Origin: Prevotella sp902465605
GTDB lineage: Bacteria; Bacteroidota; Bacteroidia; Bacteroidales; Bacteroidaceae
DNA: 64,000 nucleotides
Assembly: GCA_902465605.1 (NCBI GenBank)
Contig: CABQNT010000002.1
Span: 1-64,000 of the forward strand
Direction of reading: 5' to 3'
Part shown: piece by piece, positions 10,101-18,422 of the stretch
Layout: each line of letters begins with the position of its first letter
How positions within the stretch are numbered: position 1 is the first letter of the stretch
The notes under the pieces: model-generated
The model's database searches: none
Told to the model about the DNA's origin: nothing
What the model saw: the letters and a program-made list of their open reading frames with translations, nothing else
Made by a program: the position numbers and the translations under genes

Positions 10101-10357
10101 AGAGTGCCTTCGTTTACGACAACTCTTACGTGAAGTGTCGTGAGATTACTTTCGGCTATACCTTCCCAGATAGCATCCTGGGCAAGTATGCCAAGGGCTT
10201 GACCGTATCCTTCGTGGCTCGTAACCCATTCATTGTTTGGAAGAACATTCCTAACATCGACCCAGACTCCAGCTACAACACCTCAGGTCTCGGTCTGGAA
10301 TATGGTTCCCTGCCATCTCGCAAGAGTTATGGTTTGAATGTGAACGTGAAGTTCTAG
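7181..10357 (+). CDS. SusC-like TonB-dependent outer-membrane oligosaccharide transporter
   Basis: This 1058-aa protein has a signal peptide (about 1-26), a CarboxypepD_reg-like domain (about 42-118, IKGTVVDATGETLIGAS...TDLDGNF), a TonB-box-like DEVVVTALG, a plug domain (VLLRGN, YVVDGVP, DIETMTVLKGPAASALYGSRASHGVILI) and a long beta-barrel ending NVNVKF. These are the marks of the SusC/RagA family. It would import oligosaccharides across the outer membrane using TonB energy, with the SusD-like lid protein encoded 58 bp downstream. Confidence 0.97.
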   Translation: MRKKTMLLGLLGAGLMWMPASATLAAQMNNAAMSVQQNQGIKGTVVDATGETLIGASVKVAGTTNGAVTDLDGNFTLNCKPGATLEVSYIGYKTMTVKAANGMKIQMQEDGKALDEVVVTALGIKRDRKALGYGLEEVKGEELTKAKETNVINSLSGKVAGLVVQNTAGGASGSTRVLLRGNTEMAGNNQPLYVVDGVPLDNTNFGSAGESGGYDLGDGISAINPDDIETMTVLKGPAASALYGSRASHGVILITTKKAEKDRISVEYYGSYTVDTQLAKWDEIQEIYGAGYNGELPASSTSGTNASWGPKGDDFMFKYFDGEERPFLMHPNNASDFFRMGFTTQNSAILSVNSGKTGMRFSVTDMRNKDILPNTNMSRDNFNLRVNTSAGPVDFDFTANYTREKVKNRPALGDSQSNVGKNLMTLAGTYDQAWLKHYEDADGNYSNWNGNDQYNKNPYWDLYKNSNTSDKDVFRFTGKAIWNIDKHLKLQGTIGTDINSMNFEDFIAKTTPGTPAGKLTDQIFNNRTLNAEILALYNNSWGDFDVNATAGGNIFKVNNKTTTNVGLNQQMNGIQNIMNYQEQNTRESMYKKQISSLYASASLGYKHTYYLEGTLRGDKSSTLPINNNTYVYPSISGSLVFSEFIKNKKFINYGKIRASWAKVGSDTDPYLLALNYTTGKYSYSGYTIGMIANSTQPNKDLKPTMTGSYEVGLEMKFLNGRLGLDATYYNQNSKDQILSLASTTTSGYAYRLINAGEIQNQGIEIALNARALQIKDFAWDLGVNFSKNTNKVKSLTNGMDYFELAKAYWCGVSVGAKVGENYGAIRGHDFLYNDKGQVVVDAATGLPKIDQKIKTIGNSTWDWTGGFYSTFSYKNFRLSAAFDVKVGADIYSMSMRSAYQTGKAKGTLAGREEWYTSEEARKASGMDLAAWCETGNCKGFVVGGVIDNGDGTYRKNDIAVNPEDYWKHVANGVQSAFVYDNSYVKCREITFGYTFPDSILGKYAKGLTVSFVARNPFIVWKNIPNIDPDSSYNTSGLGLEYGSLPSRKSYGLNVNVKF

Positions 10358-10415
10358 TCTCGAAAAAATGAATCAATTTCTTTAGAAAAGTTCTAATATA
10401 TAATAAGGTAAGAAA

Positions 10416-12191
10416 ATGAACAATATAATCAAGAAGTATATAGGTAAGAGCAGCCTGATGATGGCTTTCGCCCTGATGGCAACCGGCACTGCGATGACTT
10501 CTTGCTCTGATGATACCTTGAGCAACATCAATACCGACAAGACCAAGGTGAGCGAGCTCGACCCTAACGCACAGTTGACAACAGCTTTGTTGCAGACTTA
10601 CGGTGACTTCAGTCTGATGGATACCTACCGTAACTATATATCTGGTTTCCCACAGTATTTCGCTGGTGGTTGGAATGTAACCAATTACGCTGGTTCTAAT
10701 TTCAGAGAAGATGATATTACCCGTCGTATTTGGGATCGCTATTATGAAATCGGTGTCAAGAACCTTGTGGATGCCATCCACAATTCTGCTGACAAGGCAA
10801 ACTTGAAAGCGGCACTTCGTATCCATCGTGTCTATCTCACGGCAGTTTTGGCAGATACCTACGGTGACGTGCCTTGTTCGGAGGCAGGTTTGGGTTATAT
10901 CTCAGGTATCTCCACCCCTAAGTATGATACCGTAGAGGAACTCTACAGCTGGTTCTTTGAGGAGCTTGACGCTTGCGAGAAGCAGCTTGGCACAGGTACC
11001 GACCGCATTTCTGGTGATGTCACCAGCATGGGTGGTGATGTAGCTCAGTGGAAGAAGTATGCCAATGCACTCCGTATGCGCTATGCCATGCGCATTTCCG
11101 ATGTTAATCCACAGAAGGCAAAGGAGGAGTTTGAGAAGGCTGTAGCTGCCGGTGCTATCGCCAGTGCAGCAGATGATGCTTATATCAAGTATACTGATTC
11201 TCCATTTACCTATTATGATGGAGCCAACGACTACGATTTCCGTGCCAATGCATTGAGCGAGAGTCTCTATGGTCAGGATGCCACATCGCCAACCATGGTA
11301 TGCTCTACCTTGTTCTATCAGTTGCAGAATACCAACGACCCTCGTCTCTATCGCATCTGCCGTCACTACTACAATATCAAGCGTAGTCAGGTGAAGCCAG
11401 ATAAGGAGCAGAACATCGACTTGACCGATGATTTTCTGGCTTACTTCCAGAGCAAGGACCTCGGTGAGGAGCCTTGCAACCCTGGTGCAGCTTGGTACAC
11501 AGACTGGATGAATCCAGCTACGGTGGATGACCTTCCTACTTTGAAGAAGTATGCAGAGATTGACGAGAACACTTATGCCAACTCTGATTATATAGCCCGA
11601 GCTGGTCGTCCTTGCTTGAACATCGACTTCGAGATGCCTTCTTGTCCTGGCGACTTGATGAGCTATGCTGAGGTGGAGTTCCTCAAGGCTGAGGCTGCAA
11701 CCAAGGGTTGGAATGTAGGTGGTGGTGATGCGGAGAGTCACTACGAGGCTGGTGTTCGTGCCAGCATGGAGTTGCTCAACAACTACTATCTTACATCCAA
11801 CAAGATTTCCAAGGAAGAGATAGATGCGTTCATTGCCAGCAATCCGTTGGGTGACAATCCTAAGGAGACCATCAACACCCAGGCTTGGATTCTCCACATG
11901 ATGAACCCTTCTGAGGGTTGGGCTAACATGCGCCGCTCTGACTATCCTGCCATCTTGAATCGTGATCTCTTGACCAAGAATGGTTTCACTTATACGGATT
12001 CCGATTGGTCAATGCCTGTCCGCTTGCAGTATCCTGAGTTGGAAGCTCAGTACAACAATGCCAACTACAAGGCTGCCATCGACCGCATGGGTGGTACAGA
12101 CAACTGGCACAAGCGCCTCTGGTGGGACAAGGCTGATGTAAATCTTCAGCCAGACTTCAATCCTCCATTCGGAAAGGGATATAGCGAGTAG
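10416..12191 (+). CDS. SusD-like (RagB/SusD) outer-membrane glycan-binding lipoprotein
   Basis: This 591-aa lipoprotein has a lipobox ending at Cys30 (GTAMTSC). TPR-like helices contain LKAALRIHRVYLTAVLADTYGDVPCSEAG, and the late ANMRRSDYPA segment is followed by a C-terminal RLQYPELEAQYN...NLQPDFNPPFG. This fits the SusD-like nutrient-binding family (the SusD/RagB branch with ADTYGDVPYSEA). It caps the SusC barrel and captures the glycan. The gene is preceded by the SusC gene and followed by a putative accessory glycan-binding lipoprotein, the usual order. Confidence 0.95.
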   Translation: MNNIIKKYIGKSSLMMAFALMATGTAMTSCSDDTLSNINTDKTKVSELDPNAQLTTALLQTYGDFSLMDTYRNYISGFPQYFAGGWNVTNYAGSNFREDDITRRIWDRYYEIGVKNLVDAIHNSADKANLKAALRIHRVYLTAVLADTYGDVPCSEAGLGYISGISTPKYDTVEELYSWFFEELDACEKQLGTGTDRISGDVTSMGGDVAQWKKYANALRMRYAMRISDVNPQKAKEEFEKAVAAGAIASAADDAYIKYTDSPFTYYDGANDYDFRANALSESLYGQDATSPTMVCSTLFYQLQNTNDPRLYRICRHYYNIKRSQVKPDKEQNIDLTDDFLAYFQSKDLGEEPCNPGAAWYTDWMNPATVDDLPTLKKYAEIDENTYANSDYIARAGRPCLNIDFEMPSCPGDLMSYAEVEFLKAEAATKGWNVGGGDAESHYEAGVRASMELLNNYYLTSNKISKEEIDAFIASNPLGDNPKETINTQAWILHMMNPSEGWANMRRSDYPAILNRDLLTKNGFTYTDSDWSMPVRLQYPELEAQYNNANYKAAIDRMGGTDNWHKRLWWDKADVNLQPDFNPPFGKGYSE

Positions 12192-12250
12192 TGTTTAATG
12201 TTAAGTGTTAAATGTTAAGTCTTATAGGACAACAGATAGAATAATTAATT
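12192..12250 (+). other. Intergenic spacer with near-repeated TTAA(G/A)TGTTAA words
   Basis: The spacer after susD contains three TTAA-TGTTAA-like words in about 30 nt (12194-12223). They are simple direct repeats and no stem or promoter was recognised. They may be a processing site or a polymerase-slippage product. Confidence 0.3.
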
Positions 12251-13249
12251 ATGAATAAGACAATGAAACAATATAAGGGAAAAGTCTTGAAGGCTATGAT
12301 GATGCTCTTAGCCGTGAGTTTCGCACTGGCTGGTACATCTACCTTGTCTTCTTGCTCTTCTGACGATGAACCATACTTCACTGTCAGCGAAAATGACAAT
12401 CCACGTATCTTGAACACCGACTTGGCTGATTCCAAGATAGACCGCAAGACTAATTATAAGTTGGAAATCAAGGTAACTCCTGTTCACTACACCACTGTGA
12501 CATGGTTGCTTGACGGCACTCAGATAGCTGAAGGTACCACCATCGACCAAACTTTGCCTATAGGTAATCATGAACTGAAGATTGTGGCAACCACCACCAA
12601 GGGCAAGACCACATCCCGTACCTTGAACGTTACCGTGACTCCTGCTGCCGATGATCCAGCCTTGGGTACCAATGCCATTGAGCTTTGGGTAGCTCCGGGA
12701 GAAACTACAACCATCCACAAGTGCAAGAACCTGGGTCTCATTCAGAAAGTTCTCATCGCTGGTAAGGAGGTTGCCTTCGAAGTGCTCAATGAGGGTACGA
12801 CATTGAAAGTTACTGCTCCTTCTGACCTCGCCAATGGCGATTACGACATTACATTGGTAGATGGCAATGGTGTACAGTTTGCTGGCGGTACCATCAAGGT
12901 AACCACCGAGGCTCGCCCATCTATGGAGAACACCATCTGGGAAGGTGAGTTTGCCGTGACATGGGGTACACCATTCGATGCCTTGAAGGATACCTTCCTC
13001 TCAAAGGTGAAGGCGGGCACCATCCTCCGTGTTTATGTGGATGGAAATGGTCAGGGTACTGCTGCTACCTCTTGGTGGAACAACATCCTTACTGGTAAGG
13101 GCGAACCAGAGCGTGGCGACATCATGGTGAATGGACCTGCTAAATGGGAGTTTGAACTGACCGACCTCTCTATCCAACTCTTGACAGAGCAGAATGGTCT
13201 ATTCCTCGTGGGTGACGGTTACACCGTAAAGAAAATAACTATTGAATAA
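12251..13249 (+). CDS. Putative surface glycan-binding lipoprotein (SGBP-like)
   Basis: This 332-aa lipoprotein has lipobox LSSC (Cys35) followed by SSDDEPYF. Residues about 45-135 look like an Ig/PKD-type beta-sandwich (TTVTWLLDGTQIAEGTTIDQ...TLNVTVTP). A second sandwich (about 140-220) follows, and then a C-terminal module with many aromatics (WEGEFAVTWGTPFD...TSWWNN...YTVKKITIE). I do not recognise a named family. Its position directly after susD and its modular beta-sandwich make a surface glycan-binding protein the best guess. It could also help anchor or present the GH enzymes. Confidence 0.65.
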   Translation: MNKTMKQYKGKVLKAMMMLLAVSFALAGTSTLSSCSSDDEPYFTVSENDNPRILNTDLADSKIDRKTNYKLEIKVTPVHYTTVTWLLDGTQIAEGTTIDQTLPIGNHELKIVATTTKGKTTSRTLNVTVTPAADDPALGTNAIELWVAPGETTTIHKCKNLGLIQKVLIAGKEVAFEVLNEGTTLKVTAPSDLANGDYDITLVDGNGVQFAGGTIKVTTEARPSMENTIWEGEFAVTWGTPFDALKDTFLSKVKAGTILRVYVDGNGQGTAATSWWNNILTGKGEPERGDIMVNGPAKWEFELTDLSIQLLTEQNGLFLVGDGYTVKKITIE

Positions 13250-13300
13250 AATATTAGAAAGATTTTCGTTTTTATCATAAAACGTCAAACCTTTGAACTT

Positions 13301-15619
13301 ATGAAGAAAATATTATTATCAATTTCAATGTTGGCATTGGCTTATACAGTCAGTGCCAATGTTCCGGTTATCAAGAGCGACCCAAAGATTGAGGCTCAGG
13401 TAGAACAAACCCTGAAGAAACTCACCCTGGAGGAAAAGATAGGTCAGATGATGGAATTGGTGACCGACCTCTTTGGTGCCAACGACAAGAACGGTGTGTT
13501 CTATATCGACGAGCACAAGACCGATTCTATCCTTTCCCGCTATAAGATTGGCTCTATCCTCAACGCTCCTAACACTTGCGCGCCAACAGCCAAGCAGTGG
13601 GAGAAGTACATTGGGCAAATCCAGAAGATTTCGATGAAGCGCATCGGCATCCCTTGTGTCTTCGGTCTTGATCAGAACCACGGTTCTACTTATACACAAG
13701 ACGGAACCCTCTTTCCGCAGAACATCAATGTGGCTGCCACCTTCAATCGTGAGATAGCTCGCCGTTCGGCTGAGGCTACCGCTTATGAGACTCGTGCAGT
13801 GAGCGTACCTTGGACTTACAGTCCTACCGTTGACCTCGGTCGTGATGCCCGTTGGCCTCGCATCTGGGAGAACTTTGGCGAGGATTGCTACCTCAGTTCA
13901 GAGATGGGCAAGGCGATGGTCTATGGTTTCCAGGGCGAGGACCCAAACAACATCGACCAGTATCACATCGCCACTTCAATGAAACACTTCATGGGCTATG
14001 GTGTGCCTTGGACCGGTAAAGACCGTACGCCAGCCTATATCTCTCCTGCCGACTTGCGAGAGAAGCACTTCGCTCCTTTCCTGGCGGGTCTGCAGGCTGG
14101 AGCCTTGACCGTGATGGTGAATTCCGCTTCCGTCAACGGTATGCCGATGCATGCCAACAAGGACATCCTGACAGGATGGCTGAAGGAAGAGACAGGATGG
14201 GATGGTGTGCTCATCACCGACTGGGCAGACATCAACAATCTCTATACTCGTGAGATGGTGGCAAAGGACAAGAAGGATGCGCTCCGCATTGCCATCAATG
14301 CTGGTATTGATATGATTATGGAACCTTATTCTTGCGATGCTTGTGGCTACCTTGTAGAACTGGTGAAGGAAGGTAAGATTCCGATGAGTCGCATCGACGA
14401 TGCCTGTCGCCGTGTGCTTCGCATGAAGTACCGTCTCGACCTTTTCAAGAACCCAACCCAGAAACTGAAGAATTATCCTAAGTTTGGTGGCAAGGAGTTT
14501 GCCAAGCTCGCCTTGGAGGGAGCTACCGAGAGTATGGTGCTCCTGAAGAACGAGGGTAATATCCTCCCTTTGCAGCATGGCAAGAAGATTCTCCTCACGG
14601 GTCCTAATGCCAATCAGATGCGCTGCCTGGACGGTGGATGGAGCTATACCTGGCAGGGTCATCGTGCCGATGAGTTTGCCGGCAAGTACAATACCATCTA
14701 TGAGGCATTCTGTAATGAGTATGGTAAGGAGAATGTCATCTTGAACCAGGGTGTTACCTATAATGAGAAGGGAAATTACTGGGAGGAGAACGAACCTCAG
14801 ATTCTGGGGGCAGTGGCTGCAGCGAAGGATGCCGACGTCATCGTGGCTTGCATTGGCGAGAACTCCTATACAGAGACTCCGGGTAACCTGACCGACCTTT
14901 GGCTCTCAGAGAACCAGCGCAATCTGGTGAAGGCTTTGGCTCAGACAGGCAAGCCTGTCATCTTGGTGCTGAATGAAGGTCGTCCTCGTATCATCGCCGA
15001 CATCGAACCATTGGCACAGGGCATCATCAACATCCTTATCCCTGGCAACATGGGCGGCGATGCCTTGGCAAACTTGGTATCGGGCAAGTCAAACTTCAGT
15101 GGCAAGATGCCTTACACCTATCCTAAGGAAATCAATTCGCTCGCTAACTACGACTTCAAGAAGAGTGAGGAGGTGGGTACGATGGAAGGAGCTTACGACT
15201 ACAATGCGAAGATTACCCAGCAGTGGGCCTTCGGATATGGTTTGAGCTACACCTCTTACAAATATAGCAACCTGAAGGTTTCCAAGTCTGACTTCCGTCA
15301 CGGCGACATTATCAAGGTGAGCGTGGATGTGAAGAACACGGGCAAGGTGGCAGGCAAGGAGAGCATTCTCCTGTTCAGCAGCGACCTCGTCGCCAGCATG
15401 GTGCCAGATGGTCGTCGTCTCCGTGCCTTCGACAAGGTGGAACTTCAGCCAGGTGAAACCAAGACTGTGACCTTCGAATTAAAGGCAGACGACTTGGCTT
15501 TTGTAGGTTGGGATGGTAAATGGAGATTGGAGGAAGGCGACTTCAAGTTGATGATTGCCGACCAAACTGCCTCTGTTCATTGTTCAGATACTTATCTGTG
15601 GCAGACAGCCAATAGATAA
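13301..15619 (+). CDS. GH3 family beta-glucosidase-like enzyme
   Basis: This 772-aa protein has a signal peptide (about 1-19) and no lipobox, so it is probably periplasmic. It has the GH3 N-terminal barrel (KLTLEEKIGQM, FGLDQNHGSTYTQDGTLFPQN, TWTYSPTVDLGRDARWPRIWENFGED, MKHFMGYGVPWTGKDR), nucleophile D307 in VLITDWADI, the C-terminal alpha/beta sandwich (VLLKNEGNILPLQ, IGENSYTETPGNLTDLWL) and a fibronectin-III-like domain (about 665-765). It would trim non-reducing-end sugars, most likely beta-glucose, from imported oligosaccharides. It closes the PUL operon, with a strong terminator following. Confidence 0.95.
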   Translation: MKKILLSISMLALAYTVSANVPVIKSDPKIEAQVEQTLKKLTLEEKIGQMMELVTDLFGANDKNGVFYIDEHKTDSILSRYKIGSILNAPNTCAPTAKQWEKYIGQIQKISMKRIGIPCVFGLDQNHGSTYTQDGTLFPQNINVAATFNREIARRSAEATAYETRAVSVPWTYSPTVDLGRDARWPRIWENFGEDCYLSSEMGKAMVYGFQGEDPNNIDQYHIATSMKHFMGYGVPWTGKDRTPAYISPADLREKHFAPFLAGLQAGALTVMVNSASVNGMPMHANKDILTGWLKEETGWDGVLITDWADINNLYTREMVAKDKKDALRIAINAGIDMIMEPYSCDACGYLVELVKEGKIPMSRIDDACRRVLRMKYRLDLFKNPTQKLKNYPKFGGKEFAKLALEGATESMVLLKNEGNILPLQHGKKILLTGPNANQMRCLDGGWSYTWQGHRADEFAGKYNTIYEAFCNEYGKENVILNQGVTYNEKGNYWEENEPQILGAVAAAKDADVIVACIGENSYTETPGNLTDLWLSENQRNLVKALAQTGKPVILVLNEGRPRIIADIEPLAQGIINILIPGNMGGDALANLVSGKSNFSGKMPYTYPKEINSLANYDFKKSEEVGTMEGAYDYNAKITQQWAFGYGLSYTSYKYSNLKVSKSDFRHGDIIKVSVDVKNTGKVAGKESILLFSSDLVASMVPDGRRLRAFDKVELQPGETKTVTFELKADDLAFVGWDGKWRLEEGDFKLMIADQTASVHCSDTYLWQTANR

Positions 15620-15637
15620 GCATATATAAAGATTGGG

Positions 15638-15689
15638 ATCCATTCCTGCAAGAATATTCTATGTATTCTTGTTAGGAATGGATTTTTTT
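15638..15689 (+). terminator. Terminator at the end of the PUL
   Basis: ATCCATTCCT (15638-15647) pairs with AGGAATGGAT (15674-15683). A further inner stem joins CAAGAATA and TATTCTTG, and a seven-T run follows. It sits 18 nt after the GH3 stop and immediately before the insertion sequence. Confidence 0.85.
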
Positions 15690-15701
15690 ATAAAATAGAT
15701 T

Positions 15702-17142
15702 ATTGCTGTCCGGTAAAACTTTATTAAACAAAATAATTTAAGGCTGACACTTCTCACGAGGTGTCAGCCCTTTTGGTTATCTTTGTTTTTACTAAAATAA
15801 AACATAACCATGAGCAAAGATAGTCATTTTACCGGACAGCCGGTCTATAGTCAAGTATTAAAATTACTCGACAAGGAGAAAATTCTTCAAATAAGCCGCG
15901 AAACGAAAGGAAGCGAGGCTTATGTGAAGCGTTTTGACGGTTACCAACATCTTGTCGTAATGTTGTTCGGCATCCTCAAACACTTTGATTCTCTGCGCGA
16001 ACTTGAGATAGGCATGAAGGCGGAGGCTCACAAGCTCGCACACCTCGGAACGAACTATCTAGTTCGTCGCAGTACGCTTGCAGAAGCCAATATACGCCGT
16101 CCTCAGGAGTTCTTTGCAAGTGTCTATGCATATCTACTGGAGAAGTATGCCAAGTTTTTAGCGGACAGCCGCCCCGCCAAGAGTTATAAGGGGCAGACGC
16201 ACGAGCCTAAAGACTGGGAGAAGCTGCTTTACATGATGGATTCCACCACAATAACGCTCTTCGACAACATACTCAAAGGGGTTGGGCGGCATCCGAAATC
16301 AGGCAAGAAGAAAGGCGGCATGAAAGTGCATACGGTTATGAAGTATCATGTCGGCGTGCCGATGGTGGTGCAGCTCACATCCGCCGCTAAACACGACCAT
16401 TACCTGCTAAAAGAGGTGCATCTGCCAAAAGACTCCACTTTGGCAATGGATCGTGGTTATGTCGACATAGCACAATTCCAACGTCTTACAGAAGAAGGCG
16501 TTTGCTACGTGACAAAAATGAAGAAAAACCTTAAGTATGAGGTACTTGAATCCGTTATGTACGTCAATACAGAGGGACTTGTGGCACATATTGACCAAAA
16601 AGTACGTTTTACAAGAGGGGAACTCATCCATGAGGCACGAAGGGTGGAGATATTTTATGCGAACAAGAAACCAGTTGTGCTATTGACCAACAACTTTGAC
16701 TTCACGGTTGAGGACATTGCTGAAATTTACCGCTTAAGATGGGCTATCGAGTCGTTATACAAACAACTTAAACAGAACTTCCCGCTTCATTTCTTCTATG
16801 GGGACAGCGTCAACGCCATACAAATACAGACATGGGTTGTTCTGATAGCCAATCTGCTGATAACGGTTCTGTCGAGAAGCATCAAGAGGCATTGTGCATT
16901 TTCGCAAGTTGTTACCATGGTACGGCTTATGCTTATGTACTACGTCGATTTTATCGCATTTATGGAAAATCCCGAAAAAACTTGGAATGATTTCCTTGCA
17001 AAGGAGATGCAAAAAGCGCCGCCAGAACCAAGTCTTTTCGATTAAGAGGGGGCTTACTTTTGAAAAAATAAACCCCGAAGTCCAATTTTACTGGGCTTCG
17101 GGGAGGATATTTATGCTCTTTTGAGTTTTACCGGACAGCAAT
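15702..17142 (+). mobile_element. Complete IS4-family insertion sequence
   Basis: The element has 19-bp perfect terminal inverted repeats, ATTGCTGTCCGGTAAAACT at 15702-15720 and its complement at 17124-17142, for a total of 1441 bp. Inside the left end a hairpin (GGGCTGACAC... 15751-15771 region) precedes the transposase. Inside the right end CCCCGAAGTCC (17073-17083) pairs with 17093-17103 and may insulate the gene from outside transcription. No convincing target duplication was found, so it may be old or the flanks rearranged. A one-mismatch copy of the right terminal repeat lies alone at 23374-23392. Confidence 0.92.
15810..17045 (+). CDS. IS4-family DDE transposase
   Basis: This 411-aa transposase shows the N-terminal DUF4372-like segment (VYSQVLKLLDK...FDGYQHLVVMLF). 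Its catalytic pattern is MDSTTI (first D), LAMDRGYVDI (second D) and the IS4 YREK signature YRLRWAIESLYKQLKQ with the catalytic Glu. The frame is intact from ATG 15810 to TAA 17045, so the element may be active. It is the only gene inside the 19-bp inverted repeats. Confidence 0.95.
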   Translation: MSKDSHFTGQPVYSQVLKLLDKEKILQISRETKGSEAYVKRFDGYQHLVVMLFGILKHFDSLRELEIGMKAEAHKLAHLGTNYLVRRSTLAEANIRRPQEFFASVYAYLLEKYAKFLADSRPAKSYKGQTHEPKDWEKLLYMMDSTTITLFDNILKGVGRHPKSGKKKGGMKVHTVMKYHVGVPMVVQLTSAAKHDHYLLKEVHLPKDSTLAMDRGYVDIAQFQRLTEEGVCYVTKMKKNLKYEVLESVMYVNTEGLVAHIDQKVRFTRGELIHEARRVEIFYANKKPVVLLTNNFDFTVEDIAEIYRLRWAIESLYKQLKQNFPLHFFYGDSVNAIQIQTWVVLIANLLITVLSRSIKRHCAFSQVVTMVRLMLMYYVDFIAFMENPEKTWNDFLAKEMQKAPPEPSLFD

Positions 17143-17372
17143 ATAAGCAAATTATATCTATTTGCTAATTATTATCAACTTGAATATCATTATGTACCTT
17201 AATATCGTTGTGAATATATCCTCTTTGTTCAAGCAGACTGAGGCATTCGGCATATACAGAGTCTTTCTCTGAAAACAAGGGTGTAAATCAGCAAGTTATG
17301 CGATTTACACCCTTTATTACACCCAATTTTAAAGGATTGGAATAAAAATGTTGTTTCTTTACTTCTTTAGAT
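17143..17372. other. Intergenic region with hairpin and short open remnants
   Basis: GGGTGTAAATC (17279-17289) pairs perfectly with GATTTACACCC (17302-17312), followed by TTTATT. It could terminate transcripts from either side. On the minus strand about 40 codons are open (to a stop near 17170) with ...VYAECLSLLEQRGYIHND..., possibly a gene fragment. I cannot identify it. Confidence 0.4.
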
Positions 17373-18422
17373 TCATTCTATAATACTTTCGCTATTCTCA
17401 TTGTGCTTTTCTTTGTTTCTAAGAACGCACTCTTTATTTGTATTAGCATAGCAATAGACACAAAAATGGCGACATGTATTGTACATACCAATATCTTTGC
17501 TAACCATGCATCCACAAATCTTACGTTGTCCAGGGTCCTTTACTTTTTTCTCTTTCTGAGGAATAGCAGGCAATTGACCAAACATATCGCGCTTAGGCCA
17601 TTTGAGAGTATACAGATAGTAAACAAGTTCTTCATCTTCTGAGAAGGTACGTTTCATTAGTTCTCCGTCAATGCAGCGATTGTGCTCTATTCCATAAGAT
17701 TCAATATCAATGTCCTCGGCACAAGTCGCCATTGTAATATTCCATCCTAGCCCTTTCCATGCTTCTTGAATTTTCTGAAGACCTTCTACTATATCAATGC
17801 GTTGTGCATAGTTAGCTTCTGCTGTTTCAACATCTTCCTTGGTAAAGAATATTGTTTCTTTAACAAGGTTATTTTGAACTTTTCGATAAGCCTTAACATC
17901 TATGAAACTGAAAACAAGCTTATCGGTAAATCCTTTAAGTTTGTTTCCAACATTCCAGATTCGTTTAAGTAACTCTCTTGGACCAATAGTAGGTGTAATA
18001 ATGAGTGGATCAAACCTCCAAATGATTCGCTCTTTTCCAATCTTTTGAGATAGTTGTTTAAATGCATCGACCCTTTCATCTACTGAAGCTATATTAGGTT
18101 CAAAGCCCTCATTTACATAGTCATTCAATGTGACTTGAAAATAATAGTGTATTCCCATTTCATCAAGGATATGTAGGTAAGGTAGAATAGGTTTAGGATT
18201 CTTTGTCCAAAAAACTATTACCTTACAATTCTTGAATGAAATGTATATAGGCTGTTGATTAAAGGGATTATACCAAACACAATACCCTTTTGCCAAGCGA
18301 TTAAAAAACCACTTGGCGTAAAAGGCTGGTATATCTGTAGAACGACTGGCAGAAATGATGATAGGAGCAGAAGCCTCTACTTGTTTGCCATCATCTGTTA
18401 GTATTCTGATTTTGTCAGTCAT
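17373..18422 (-). CDS. DUF1848 family protein with C-terminal CxxxCxxC cluster
   Basis: This 349-aa protein is the last gene of the five-gene operon and overlaps the upstream 757-aa gene by 8 bp. It has the DUF1848 marks: IISASRSTDIPAFYAKWFFNR, GYCVWYNPFN, IVFWTKNP, YYFQVTLN, ERIIWRFDPLI, and CAEDIDIESYGIEHNRCIDGEL. Near the C-terminus are CGC (303-305) and NTCRHFCVYCYAN with C317, C321 and C324 spaced CxxxCxxC, the spacing that binds the [4Fe-4S] cluster in radical SAM enzymes. Here it is at the end rather than the start, which suggests a permuted radical-SAM-like barrel (inference). The family has no firm biochemical role that I know of. The operon context hints at nucleic-acid modification or defence. 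Confidence 0.85.
   Translation of the reverse strand: MTDKIRILTDDGKQVEASAPIIISASRSTDIPAFYAKWFFNRLAKGYCVWYNPFNQQPIYISFKNCKVIVFWTKNPKPILPYLHILDEMGIHYYFQVTLNDYVNEGFEPNIASVDERVDAFKQLSQKIGKERIIWRFDPLIITPTIGPRELLKRIWNVGNKLKGFTDKLVFSFIDVKAYRKVQNNLVKETIFFTKEDVETAEANYAQRIDIVEGLQKIQEAWKGLGWNITMATCAEDIDIESYGIEHNRCIDGELMKRTFSEDEELVYYLYTLKWPKRDMFGQLPAIPQKEKKVKDPGQRKICGCMVSKDIGMYNTCRHFCVYCYANTNKECVLRNKEKHNENSESIIE

Noticed and set aside
10902..11897. 331-codon minus-strand frame
   Set aside because: It is a shadow of the susD-like gene; no motif and no supportive context.
15689..17160. Target-site duplication around the IS4-family element
   Set aside because: The flanking A/T-rich bases show no convincing 10-12 bp direct repeat.
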